Shown: positions 54,550-62,827 of the stretch, piece by piece | How the letters are laid out: each line of letters starts with the position of its first letter | How positions within the stretch are numbered: the stretch's first letter is position 1 | Translations under genes and position numbers: made by a program | The notes under the pieces: model-generated | The model's input: the letters and a program-made list of their open reading frames with translations, nothing else | Databases searched by the model: none | Told to the model about the DNA's origin: nothing | From: Maricaulis sp048270265 | GTDB lineage: Bacteria; Pseudomonadota; Alphaproteobacteria; Caulobacterales; Maricaulaceae | Assembly: GCF_048270265.1 (NCBI RefSeq) | Contig: NZ_JBLWTD010000004.1 | Coordinates: forward strand, 62,001-126,000 | Reading direction: 5' to 3' | DNA: 64,000 bases

Positions 54550-55149
54550 ATGATCAATTTCTCCGAATCCACATGGCTGATCGGCCAGGCCCAGCCGCAT
54601 GGCGAAGCCGCGGCCGATCCGGCACATGCGGCGGTCGAACATGCCGCCGAGGCACATGCCAGCGGCGGCCTGCCGCAGCTGGACGTCTCGACCTGGCCAG
54701 GACAATTGTTCTGGCTGGCGGTCACCTTCACCGTGCTCTTCATGATGATGTGGAAGGTCGTCCTCCCACGCATCCGCAATGCCATTGAAGAACGGCGCGA
54801 CCGCATCGCCGACGACCTCGATGCGGCCGCCGATCTCAAGCAGAAGGCAGACGACTCCGCTGCCGAATACGAACGCCTGCTCTCGGAAGCCCGCGCCAAG
54901 GCTCACGTCATGGCCCAGGAAAACCGTAGTGCAGTCGAGAAGGCCATGGCCGACGAGGCCGCCGAGGCTGATCTCGAAATCGCCAAGCGTCAGGATGCCG
55001 CCGAGGCGCGCATCGCCGACATGCGGACCAAGGCGCTGACAAAGGTCAATACGATCGCTGTCGACGCCACACGGGCCATCATCGTTCAATTGACGGGTGC
55101 CGAACTCGACGACAAGTCGATCGAAGCTGCCGTCAATGACGCCCGCTAG
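54550..55149 (+). CDS. ATP synthase F0 subunit b'
   Basis: A 199-residue stator subunit. An extra N-terminal extension is rich in His/Ala/Glu (about residues 10-40). A membrane helix follows (PGQLFWLAVTFTVLFMMMWKVVLPRI), then a long charged coiled coil (EERRDRIADDLDAAADLKQKADDSAAEYERLLSEARAKAHVMAQ). It is the b' copy by position upstream of b and by its N-terminal extension. It pairs with the next gene product as an asymmetric peripheral stalk, as in other alphaproteobacteria. ATG at 54550. Confidence 0.9.
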   Translation: MINFSESTWLIGQAQPHGEAAADPAHAAVEHAAEAHASGGLPQLDVSTWPGQLFWLAVTFTVLFMMMWKVVLPRIRNAIEERRDRIADDLDAAADLKQKADDSAAEYERLLSEARAKAHVMAQENRSAVEKAMADEAAEADLEIAKRQDAAEARIADMRTKALTKVNTIAVDATRAIIVQLTGAELDDKSIEAAVNDAR

Positions 55150-55161
55150 AGGACCCAAATC

Positions 55162-55665
55162 ATGAGTTTCGACTGGATCCATCCAAACGAGGCTGCCTTC
55201 TGGGTCGCTCTGTCATTCGTCATCGTCATTGGCGTGCTGATCTATGTCCGCGTTCCGGGCCTCGTCGCCAAGCAACTGGACGCTCGCGCCCAGGGTATTG
55301 CCGACGAGATCTCCGAGGCACGCCGCCTGCGCGAAGAAGCCCAGGAGCTGCTTGCCAGCTTCCAGCGCCGTCAGCAGGAAGCCGCCGAAGAAGCCGCGGC
55401 AATCATCGCCCAGGCGAAGAATGAAGCGAAAATGCTCAAGAAGCAGGCTCGTGAGGAAATGGCGGAACGCCTTGAGCGCCGCACCGCCCTCGCCGAGCAA
55501 CGCATCGCCCAGGCCGAGGCATCTGCCGCCGCCGATGTCCGGGCCGCCGCTGCGGACCTGGCCACGGCTGCAGCCGAGACCCTGCTGAAGTCCTCGATGA
55601 AAAAAGCGGATCTCAACAAACTGCTCGACGCCGACATCAAACTGGCCGGCAGCCAGTTCAACTAG
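55162..55665 (+). CDS. atpF: ATP synthase F0 subunit b
   Basis: A 167-residue stator subunit. One N-terminal helix (EAAFWVALSFVIVIGVLIYVRVPGLV) is followed by a coiled coil with ARRLREEAQELLASFQRRQQEAAEEAAAIIAQAKNEAKMLKKQAREEMAERLERRTALAEQ. It forms the peripheral stalk with b'. It is the last gene of the F0 operon, followed directly by a clear terminator. Confidence 0.94.
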   Translation: MSFDWIHPNEAAFWVALSFVIVIGVLIYVRVPGLVAKQLDARAQGIADEISEARRLREEAQELLASFQRRQQEAAEEAAAIIAQAKNEAKMLKKQAREEMAERLERRTALAEQRIAQAEASAAADVRAAAADLATAAAETLLKSSMKKADLNKLLDADIKLAGSQFN

Positions 55666-55688
55666 ACCGGCAACGCATCACAGACAGC

Positions 55689-55726
55689 AAAAGGCCCGCA
55701 GCGATCTCGCAGCGGGCCTTTTCTTT
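55689..55726 (+). terminator. Intrinsic terminator of the atp operon
   Basis: AAGGCCCGC (55691-55699) pairs with GCGGGCCTT (55712-55720), followed by TTCTTT. It is 25 bases after the atpF stop and may also act on the converging leftward transcript, as A-runs flank its other side. Confidence 0.88.
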
Positions 55727-55752
55727 GCCATCTGATTGTCTGGTGGAACCGC

Positions 55753-56058
55753 CTATTCGGCAGGATCCTTTTCACCGAAGGCGAAGCGAACGCGCTTCCA
55801 GACCCAGGGGAAGCGGCGCAAACCATCGGTGATGAAGGTGTGGGCGGTCTTGGAGGCGGCAGCGACCAGGACAAGGCCAAACAGGCCCATCGGCAGGCCA
55901 ACCGGGATAAGCGGCGTCACGAAGGCGACGGGGACCGCGAGCACCATGAGGATCACGCCAACCGAGATCACAACCGTGCGGATAATAAACACCAGTGCCG
56001 CACCCAGCGGGTTCGACCGTGCCAATCCGTTCAGCGTCTCATTCATCGCCGTGGTCAT
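55753..56058 (-). CDS. Small membrane protein of unknown function
   Basis: A 101-residue protein with two or three hydrophobic stretches (LGAALVFIIRTVVISVGVILMVLAVPVAFVTPLIPVGL and MGLFGLVLVAAASKTAHTF). The C-terminal FPWVWKRVRFAFGEKDPAE is basic. It resembles small inner-membrane DUF454-like or PGPGW-type proteins. It is convergent with the F0 operon across the terminator, so that terminator may serve both. Function unknown. Confidence 0.7.
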   Translation of the reverse strand: MTTAMNETLNGLARSNPLGAALVFIIRTVVISVGVILMVLAVPVAFVTPLIPVGLPMGLFGLVLVAAASKTAHTFITDGLRRFPWVWKRVRFAFGEKDPAE

Positions 56059-56473
56059 CCTCTAACCCATCCTGTCCCGAAAGCGGCCGGCAGCGGTGCC
56101 GGGGTGCGGGAGAATATGGGTAACACCTAATTCCTAATCATGACCCCTATGCGAGGCAAAAGAGCCGAAATTCAGGCATCTTGTGCGAGTCGCAGAGCAG
56201 CTGTTGCATCTGCGCACCGGAATTGGCTCGAGGCCTCAACCAGGGCAGGCGGTTTTCAGAAACACCGGGAAGGTCCACGCTCACGCCCGAGCAGAGCCGG
56301 TACGCTGCGTGCATAATTTACCCGGTCCAAAGTGAACCGCTTCCAATCAAATGAGGCCTCGCGTCCCCGAACGCAAGATGACGATCCCGCAATCAGCATG
56401 AAAGTTTGGCAACACGCGCCAAATGCCCGCTTGCGGGCAGGCGTGCCCGCGAATGCGGCAGTACCGGCCCGCT
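56059..56473. other. Gene-free interval
   Basis: About 415 bases between the small membrane protein gene and the alpha/beta hydrolase gene, both leftward. It should contain the promoter of the small gene. Near 56424-56439 is a perfect short hairpin (TGCCCGC TT GCGGGCA), possibly ending the hydrolase transcript, but with no T-run. Frames crossing it look non-coding. I see no tRNA-like fold or known RNA. Confidence 0.5.
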
Positions 56474-57373
56474 CTAGCGCGCGCCGAACGCAAGCCCGCT
56501 GCAGGTCGGGAGCGCACCCTCCTCGCCCCACCCGGCATCCAGGAAGGGCCAGACATGGTCGTAGAGGCCGTCACGCGCCAATGTGGCATGATCCGAGCCT
56601 GGCATGACAATACGCGTCCTCGCTGCCCCTGCGGCGAGCTCGAACAGACGTTCGGATTGCGTTGGCGGGATGAGGCGGTCGCCATCGCCGTGCACGATCA
56701 GCACCGGCGCCTCGACCTGCCCGATCCACACGTCGGAGCGAAAGCGGTTCCGCAAGAGCAGGCCGACCGGCAGGAGTGGCAGCTTCTGCTGCATCAGGTC
56801 GAGCAGGGAGAAATACGGCGCTTCAAGAATCAGGGCGCCCGTCTCGCGTTCGGCGGCCAGACGCGTCGCCGGGCCGGAACCAAGCGAGAAGCCGTGCACC
56901 ACGATATCCCCGGCCGCGATATTGCGGGCGCGCAGCCAGTCATAGCCCGCGCGTGCATCCTGATGGAGGCCGGCCTCATCCGGCTGGCCGGACGAGCCCG
57001 CATATCCACGCCAGGCGAGGCCGAGAAAGCCGACGCCATGCGCGTGCAACCGGCGCCAGCGGCCGCTCTGGATCGCCGGCCCTCCGGCATTGCCATCAAG
57101 GAAGAGCAAGGTCGGACAACCGGGCGCGGCCTGCGAATACCAGCCGATAAGGCTCTCGCCATCGCTGGTCGGCACCGGGACTTCAGAAATCCAGGCCTCG
57201 CCGGGGGCGCTACGCTGTGCCGGCGGAAAATAGATCAACCGGTCCTGAAAAAGGGCAAACAGGAGAAGCGCCGCCAGATAGAGCCCGGCCGGGACAAGGC
57301 CTATCCAGGCCAGCAGAGGCCACCGCCGCCGGCGGCGAAAACTGAGTCGTGAGTGCCTGGATACTGTCCGCAT
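56474..57373 (-). CDS. Membrane-anchored alpha/beta hydrolase
   Basis: A 299-residue protein. An N-terminal basic stretch is followed by one transmembrane helix (LLAWIGLVPAGLYLAALLLFALF). The catalytic domain has an oxyanion region (TLLFLDGNAGG), the nucleophile elbow GFSLGSGPATRLA, the acid in LIVHGDGDRLIPP and the His in MPGSDHATL. This is the BEM46/YfhR group, lipase or esterase-like with unknown substrate. The ATG at 57373 is favoured; a longer in-frame start at 57478 would add 35 non-conserved residues. Confidence 0.85.
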   Translation of the reverse strand: MRTVSRHSRLSFRRRRRWPLLAWIGLVPAGLYLAALLLFALFQDRLIYFPPAQRSAPGEAWISEVPVPTSDGESLIGWYSQAAPGCPTLLFLDGNAGGPAIQSGRWRRLHAHGVGFLGLAWRGYAGSSGQPDEAGLHQDARAGYDWLRARNIAAGDIVVHGFSLGSGPATRLAAERETGALILEAPYFSLLDLMQQKLPLLPVGLLLRNRFRSDVWIGQVEAPVLIVHGDGDRLIPPTQSERLFELAAGAARTRIVMPGSDHATLARDGLYDHVWPFLDAGWGEEGALPTCSGLAFGAR

Positions 57374-57486
57374 GACACCAGTTTCGTCCCGCAAGACGAC
57401 CGTGATGGGGCAGTTTGGTGACGTGTCCGGGGCAAGGCCGCTTGCGGCCCCTCCAGGACGTTCCCGGAGGAGCCGCAACAGGGCGA

Positions 57487-59076
57487 CTATTCCGCAGCGT
57501 CGGCGGCTGGAGTCCAGCGCAGGACCGGCTGGCGTGCGGCGCGGGTTTCGTCGAGGCGTTTGATCGGGGCGTGGACCGGGGCCGCCTGGAAGCGGGCGGT
57601 CTCGCCAGCCTTGGCCGCTGCCGCGAGGGCCTCCATCACATCGATGAAGCGATCGAGCCCGCCCTTGGATTCGGTCTCGGTCGGCTCGATCAGCATGGCA
57701 CCGTGGACGACGAGCGGGAAATACATCGTCATCGGATGATAGCCCTCATCGATCATCGCCTTGGCGAAATCGAGTGTCGTCACGCCGGTATCCTTGAGGA
57801 AGCGGTCATCGAACAAGGCTTCGTGCATGCACGTTCCGTCGAAGGCCGGTGTCATCACGGTTTTGAGCCGCGCGAGAATGTAGTTGGCGTTGAGCACCGC
57901 ATCATCGGCAACCTGCTTCAAGCCGTCGGCACCGTGGCTCATCATGTAGGTGAGCGCGCGGGTGAACATGCCCATCTGGCCGTGGAAAGCCGCCATGCGG
58001 CCGAAGGGATGCAGATCCATCCCGTCCAGATCGCCCTCATGTTCGGCCATGCGCATGATCGCCATGCCCTTGGGATTGTCCCGGTCAACCATCAGCAACG
58101 GCAATGGCGCAAACGGGGCCAGCGCCTCGGAGAGTACGGTTGGTCCGGCACCGGGGCCACCGCCGCCATGCGGCGTCGAAAAGGTCTTGTGCAGGTTGAT
58201 ATGCATGGCATCGACGCCGAGGTCGCCGGGACGGACACGCCCGACAATGGCGTTGAAATTGGCGCCGTCGCAGTAGAAATAGCCCCCGGCCTCGTGGATC
58301 AGGTCGGCGATTTCCTTGATGTCACGCTCGAACAGGCCGCAGGTATTGGGATTGGTCAGCATGATGCCGGCGACATCATCGCCCAGCTTGGCCTTGAGCG
58401 CTTCCATATCGACGCGGCCACCGGCATTCGCCGGGATCTGGTCGACGGTGAAGCCGCACTGCACGGCGGTCGCCGGATTGGTGCCATGGGCCGATTCGGG
58501 GACGAGGACGCGGCGGCGGCCGGTCTCGCCACGCGCATCGAGCGCGGCGCGGATCGCCATCATGCCGCAGAACTCGCCATGGGCACCGGCTTTCGGCGAC
58601 AGGGCCACGGCCGGCATGCCGGTCAGGGTCAGCAGCCAATGGGCTAGAACGTCCATGACTTCATAGGCGCCCTGCACCGTCGAAGCCGGCTGCAGCGGAT
58701 GCACATCGGCAAAGCCGGGCATGCGCGCGACCTTCTCGTTGAGCCGCGGATTATGCTTCATCGTGCATGAGCCGAGCGGATAGAGGCCGAGATCGATGGC
58801 GTAATTCTTCCGGCTCAGGCGCACATAATGGCGCATGGCTTCCGGCTCGGACAGACCGGGCAGACCGATCGGAGCCGTGCGCTCAAGGCCACCGAGGCGC
58901 GTCTTCATCCCCTTGGGTGCCGGAAAATCGACGCCGGTGTTTTCAAGACCACCGCGCTCGAAGATCAGCGGTTCGGCCTGGTCCAGCCCCTTGGAGCCGG
59001 AGACGGTGTCACCATAACCACCCGTGGCGACATTCTCGGCCATGCGGGTGGGACGTCCTTGTGTATTCATCGCCAT
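57487..59076 (-). CDS. gcvPB: Glycine dehydrogenase (decarboxylating) subunit 2
   Basis: A 529-residue PLP subunit of split P-protein. PLP-binding Lys is in DAMHINLHKTFSTPHGGGGPG (about residue 295). Other features are NPATAVQCGFTVDQIP, GIMLTNPNTCGLFERDIKEIADLIHEAGGYFYCDGAN and LGSCTMKHNPRLNEKVA near the start. With GcvPA it decarboxylates glycine and passes the aminomethyl group to GcvH. Its ATG overlaps the gcvPA stop by four bases; a second ATG lies two codons on. It ends the gcv operon. Confidence 0.95.
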   Translation of the reverse strand: MAMNTQGRPTRMAENVATGGYGDTVSGSKGLDQAEPLIFERGGLENTGVDFPAPKGMKTRLGGLERTAPIGLPGLSEPEAMRHYVRLSRKNYAIDLGLYPLGSCTMKHNPRLNEKVARMPGFADVHPLQPASTVQGAYEVMDVLAHWLLTLTGMPAVALSPKAGAHGEFCGMMAIRAALDARGETGRRRVLVPESAHGTNPATAVQCGFTVDQIPANAGGRVDMEALKAKLGDDVAGIMLTNPNTCGLFERDIKEIADLIHEAGGYFYCDGANFNAIVGRVRPGDLGVDAMHINLHKTFSTPHGGGGPGAGPTVLSEALAPFAPLPLLMVDRDNPKGMAIMRMAEHEGDLDGMDLHPFGRMAAFHGQMGMFTRALTYMMSHGADGLKQVADDAVLNANYILARLKTVMTPAFDGTCMHEALFDDRFLKDTGVTTLDFAKAMIDEGYHPMTMYFPLVVHGAMLIEPTETESKGGLDRFIDVMEALAAAAKAGETARFQAAPVHAPIKRLDETRAARQPVLRWTPAADAAE

Positions 59077-60419
59077 CAGAGGACACCCCGCAATGCTTTT
59101 TCGAACACGATCATATCGTTCTCGGTATTGGTTTCCGTCGCCGTGACGAGGAGGAGGTCCTCGAACTGGCCGGGATAGAGCCGGCTGGCCGGCACGCCGC
59201 ACAGCACGCCCATGCGGGCCAGCTCGTCGACGACCTCGGCTGCCGGTTTCGGCAAACGTACGGTGAATTCATTGAAGAAGCTGGAATTGAGCACCTCGAC
59301 ACCCTCGATGGCATCGAGACGGTCGGCGAGCTCACAGGCGGTCTCGTGATTGAGACGCGCCAGTGTGCGCAGGCCGGCTTCGCCGAGCAGCGTCATGTGG
59401 ATGGTGAAAGCCAGCGAGCACAGGCCGGCATTGGTGCAGATATTCGACGTCGCCTTCTCGCGGCGGATATGTTGCTCGCGGGTCGACAGAGTCAGCACAT
59501 AGCCGCGGCGGCCATCGGCATCGACGGTCTCGCCAGCCAGGCGGCCGGGCATTTGCCGGATGAAATTGCGATCATTCTTGCAGGCAAAGAGGCCGACATA
59601 GGGTCCGCCGAAATTGAGGCCGACGCCGATCGACTGGCCCTCGCCGACCGCGATGTCCGCGCCCATATCGCCCGGCGCTTCGACCAGGCCGAGCGCAACG
59701 GTTTCGGTGAAGACGGCGATCACCAGCGCGCCCTTGGCATGGGCGGCCTCGGAGATGGCGCGCAGGTCATGCAGCTGGCCGAAAATGTCCGGCGTCTGCA
59801 CCACGACACAGGCGGTGGTCTCGTCGATGGCTGCGATCAACTCGTCCAGACCGCCCAGGCCCGGCTCGGTGACGGCAATCTCGACGACGGAGTGTTTCGA
59901 CAGCGTCTTAGTCGCCTCGACATAATGCGGGTGCACGGTGCCGGCCATCACGGCCTTGTTCCGCTTGGTCACCCGCGCCGCCATCATCACCGCTTCGGCG
60001 CAGGCCGTGGAGCCGTCATACATGGAGGCATTGGCGACATCCATGCCGGTCAGGAGTGCGACCTGGGTCTGGAATTCGAACAGGGTCTGCAAGGTGCCCT
60101 GGCTGATTTCCGGCTGGTAGGGCGTGTAGGCCGTGAGGAATTCGGAGCGCTGGATCAGATGATCCACCGTCGACGGGATATGGTGGCGATAGGCCCCCGC
60201 CCCCACAAAGAACGGCACCGAGCCGGCCGAGACATTCTTCGACGCCATCGCCGACATGGCGCGCTCGACAGCGAGCTCACCCTGCTGCAGCGGCAGGTCG
60301 ACCAGCCCCTTCAGGCGGGCCGCTTCCGGCACATCGGTGAAGAGCTCGTCCATCGAGGCAACGCCGATCGCCTCGAGCATGGCCTTGCGGTCGGAATCCA
60401 GGTGGGGGAGGTAGCGCAT
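59076..60419 (-). CDS. gcvPA: Glycine dehydrogenase (decarboxylating) subunit 1
   Basis: A 447-residue subunit of the two-part P-protein. The N-terminus is MRYLPHLDSDRKAMLEAIGVASMDELF, the catalytic-core segments include AYTPYQPEISQGTLQTLFEFQTQVALLTGMDVANASMYDGSTACAEA, and GPYVGLFACKNDRNFIRQMPGRLAGETVD follows. Splitting P-protein into two genes is known in several bacteria. The start is near the gcvH stop and it is coupled to gcvPB. Confidence 0.95.
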   Translation of the reverse strand: MRYLPHLDSDRKAMLEAIGVASMDELFTDVPEAARLKGLVDLPLQQGELAVERAMSAMASKNVSAGSVPFFVGAGAYRHHIPSTVDHLIQRSEFLTAYTPYQPEISQGTLQTLFEFQTQVALLTGMDVANASMYDGSTACAEAVMMAARVTKRNKAVMAGTVHPHYVEATKTLSKHSVVEIAVTEPGLGGLDELIAAIDETTACVVVQTPDIFGQLHDLRAISEAAHAKGALVIAVFTETVALGLVEAPGDMGADIAVGEGQSIGVGLNFGGPYVGLFACKNDRNFIRQMPGRLAGETVDADGRRGYVLTLSTREQHIRREKATSNICTNAGLCSLAFTIHMTLLGEAGLRTLARLNHETACELADRLDAIEGVEVLNSSFFNEFTVRLPKPAAEVVDELARMGVLCGVPASRLYPGQFEDLLLVTATETNTENDMIVFEKALRGVL

Positions 60420-60429
60420 GGGATGTGCC

Positions 60430-60795
60430 TTATGCGATGTGAGCGTTATAGGCGGCTTCGTCCATCAGACCGTCGAGCTGGGACTTGTCCGACAGCTTGA
60501 TCTTGACGAACCAGCCGGCACCGGCGGCGTCTTCATTGACCTTGGCGGGCTCATCGTCGAGCACCGTGTTGACGGCGGTGATCTCACCGGCGACCGGGGC
60601 ATAGACTTCCGAGGCAGCCTTGACCGACTCGACGACGGCGAACTCATCGCCCTTGGCGACGGTCTTGCCGACATCCGGCAGCTCGACAAACACGACATCG
60701 CCCAGTTGTTCGGCGGCGTGAGCGGTGATGCCGACGGTGGCGGTGTCGCCATCGACGGTGATCCATTCATGGTCTTCGGTGTAACGCGTGGTCAT
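60430..60795 (-). CDS. gcvH: Glycine cleavage system H protein
   Basis: A 121-residue lipoyl carrier. The lipoylated Lys59 sits in AVVESVKAASEVYAPVAGEI. The N-terminal YTEDHEWITVDGDTATVGITAHAAEQLGDVVFVELP is characteristic. It shuttles the methylamine group from P to T protein. It lies between gcvT and gcvPA, in the operon headed by the glycine riboswitch. Confidence 0.97.
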   Translation of the reverse strand: MTTRYTEDHEWITVDGDTATVGITAHAAEQLGDVVFVELPDVGKTVAKGDEFAVVESVKAASEVYAPVAGEITAVNTVLDDEPAKVNEDAAGAGWFVKIKLSDKSQLDGLMDEAAYNAHIA

Positions 60796-60833
60796 AGATA
60801 TCTCCTGCCCCGATTGATCTGGATTGATGAGGC

Positions 60834-61931
60834 TTAGCCCCGGAAGAAATTATTCGGCACGAAGGGAAGCTTCGTCACCGTCGCCGGACGCGGCTTGCCG
60901 CGCACGATCAGGTCGAGTTCCGTGCCCTCGCCCATGTACTCACGATCGACATAGCCCATCGCCACCGGTCCGTTGACCGTCGGGCCAAAACCGCCAGACG
61001 TCACAATACCGATCACCTTGCCGTCCTTGGTCGCGATCTCGGCGCCTTCACGCGCCGGCGCGCCGGTCAGCGTCAGGCCGATACGCTTCTGGCAGGACTT
61101 GTCCTCGATCTGTTTCTGGATCACGGCCGCACCGGGAAAATCGCCGCGCTCGCGGCGGGTCTTGGCGAGGGCCCAGATCAAGGACGCCTCGACCGGCGTG
61201 CGGCTGGTGTCCATGTCATGGCCATAGAGACAGAGACCGGCTTCCAGGCGCAGCGAGTCGCGCGCGCCCAGGCCGATCGCCTCGACTTCATCCTGGGCCA
61301 GCAGAAGCTTTGCGATGCGCACCGCATCGGCCTGCGGAATGGAAATCTCGAACCCGTCCTCGCCGGTATAGCCCGAGCGCGACATCATCACCTCGACACC
61401 GTCGAGCTTGAAGACACCGCACTGCATGAAGACCAGCTTGCAGGCATCCGGACAGAGCCGCGCCATCACATCTTTCGCGGCCGGACCCTGCAGCGCGAGA
61501 AGCGCGCGGTCCTCAAGCCGGACCAGCTTGCCCTTGCCGGCCGTGCCGGCTTCGAGATGAGCGAAGTCCTGGTCCTTCATCGCCGCATTGACGACGAGGA
61601 AAATGCCATCGCCGTCCGGGCGCGAGACCATCAGGTCGTCGCGGATACCGCCCTGTTCGTTGAGCAGGAGCGTGTATTTCTGTTCGCCGGCACCGAGCAA
61701 AGCGAGATCGCAGGTCAGCAAGGCCTCGAGTGCGGCTTCATCGCCGGTATAGCGGGCCTGGCCCATATGGGAGACATCGAACAGGCCGGCCTTTTCGCGG
61801 GTCTGCTTGTGCTCGCCCATGATCCCGAGCGGATACTGGACCGGCATGTCATAGCCCGCGAAGGGGACCATCTTGCCGCCGAGTTCGACGTGCAGGGCGT
61901 GGAGTGGTGTTTTATGGAGAATTTCGGTCAT
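60834..61931 (-). CDS. gcvT: Aminomethyltransferase (glycine cleavage T protein)
   Basis: A 365-residue tetrahydrofolate-dependent enzyme releasing ammonia and making 5,10-methylene-THF. Typical features are LHKTPLHALHVELGGKMVPFAGYDMPVQYP, KAGLFDVSHMGQ (catalytic region), SRSGYTGEDGFEISIP, LRLEAGLCLYGHDMD and SGGFGPTVNGPVAMGYV. The ATG at 61931 has AGGA before it; in-frame sequence to 62033 falls in the riboswitch leader and is not coding. First gene of the gcvT-gcvH-gcvPA-gcvPB operon. Confidence 0.96.
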   Translation of the reverse strand: MTEILHKTPLHALHVELGGKMVPFAGYDMPVQYPLGIMGEHKQTREKAGLFDVSHMGQARYTGDEAALEALLTCDLALLGAGEQKYTLLLNEQGGIRDDLMVSRPDGDGIFLVVNAAMKDQDFAHLEAGTAGKGKLVRLEDRALLALQGPAAKDVMARLCPDACKLVFMQCGVFKLDGVEVMMSRSGYTGEDGFEISIPQADAVRIAKLLLAQDEVEAIGLGARDSLRLEAGLCLYGHDMDTSRTPVEASLIWALAKTRRERGDFPGAAVIQKQIEDKSCQKRIGLTLTGAPAREGAEIATKDGKVIGIVTSGGFGPTVNGPVAMGYVDREYMGEGTELDLIVRGKPRPATVTKLPFVPNNFFRG

Positions 61932-61989
61932 TGACGGGTCCTGACAAGAGCGCTGATCCTGCAGACGGTGTTCCGCCGGCAAGTCGTCG

Positions 61990-62190
61990 CCCCCGCTGTC
62001 CCGTGACCTGAGAGATTCCGCGCGAACCCGCAATTGCGAGACACGCTTGCTCCGTCGGTGGAGTCAAAGCCTGACGGCTCCACTCACTTTCCAGCGTTTG
62101 TCTCTCTCGCGGTCCGTCTGCCTGAGCGTTTCCGGGGCGGTTGCGCCTTCGGCGCCGGCCTATTCGCCGGTCTCTCCCGCGAGGAGATAT
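61990..62190 (-). ncRNA. Tandem glycine riboswitch
   Basis: On the minus strand, aptamer 1 carries CGCGGGAGAG (near 62181), GCCGAAGGCGCAAC (near 62150) and CGCTCAGGCAGACGGACCGC (62108-62128). Aptamer 2 carries CGCTGGAAAG (near 62095), CACCGACGGAGCAAGC (62045-62060) and ATCTCTCAGGTCACGGGACAGC (61995-62016). These are the conserved cores of the glycine aptamer (CCGAAGG, CTCAGG, GGACAG types), in tandem as in most known cases. The leader ends about 60 bases before gcvT. It would turn on the glycine cleavage operon when glycine is abundant. Confidence 0.9.
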
Positions 62191-62365
62191 AGCCCGCCAG
62201 GCGCGTCTCGCGACGGGTCTGGAAGTTGGTGCGCACTCTTAGTATCCCGGACGCCGGAGTCAATGCGCGAAGACGGGTTACGCCTCGCTTTTCCGGCGGA
62301 AAAGGCGGCAGCCTTACCGTGAATGCCAAGCCGCAGGCTTGATGACCGGCACGCCGGTCAGGCCT

Positions 62366-62752
62366 TTACTCGCCCTGATAGGACAGGTGCACGCAAGCCA
62401 GGAGCGAGTTCTGGAGAATCTGCGGGTAGCCGGCCTGGGTTTCCAGACTCATGGCACCGGCCTCGGCTGCAGCGGTATCGCGTGCCAACTCCCAGTCCTC
62501 GATCAAGGATTGCTCGCGCAACGCGCCCTGGATGCCCAGCGCGAACATCCGATAGATCTCTGCGCCCGCCGCCTCACTCACTTCGGCGTCGAAACAGGCA
62601 CAGAATTCCGTGTGATCCACCGGCTCGCCGCCGCTATGCCCGACCTGCTGAATGCGGCAGGCATGTTGCAACCAGTCAGAATACAGCGCCGGGTCATCAG
62701 AAAAAGCGGGCTGGGCCAGTGCGGCAAGCGATACGATCAGGCTGGCAAACAT
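62366..62752 (-). CDS. Small secreted hypothetical protein
   Basis: A 128-residue protein. The signal peptide FASLIVSLAALAQPAFSDD ends near residue 18. The mature chain is helical and has several Cys (HACRIQQ, FCACFDAEV, LACVHL). These might pair in the periplasm, with the FCACFD motif near residue 50. No family is recognised. It lies between the gcv riboswitch and argS and is codirectional with argS. Confidence 0.7.
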   Translation of the reverse strand: MFASLIVSLAALAQPAFSDDPALYSDWLQHACRIQQVGHSGGEPVDHTEFCACFDAEVSEAAGAEIYRMFALGIQGALREQSLIEDWELARDTAAAEAGAMSLETQAGYPQILQNSLLACVHLSYQGE

Positions 62753-62827
62753 CTTGATTCATCCTCAAGGCTGAAGCGCCAGAATAGTGGCTTGCGCGTC
62801 TCTCACCCTCCCCCATTCAGGGGAGCG

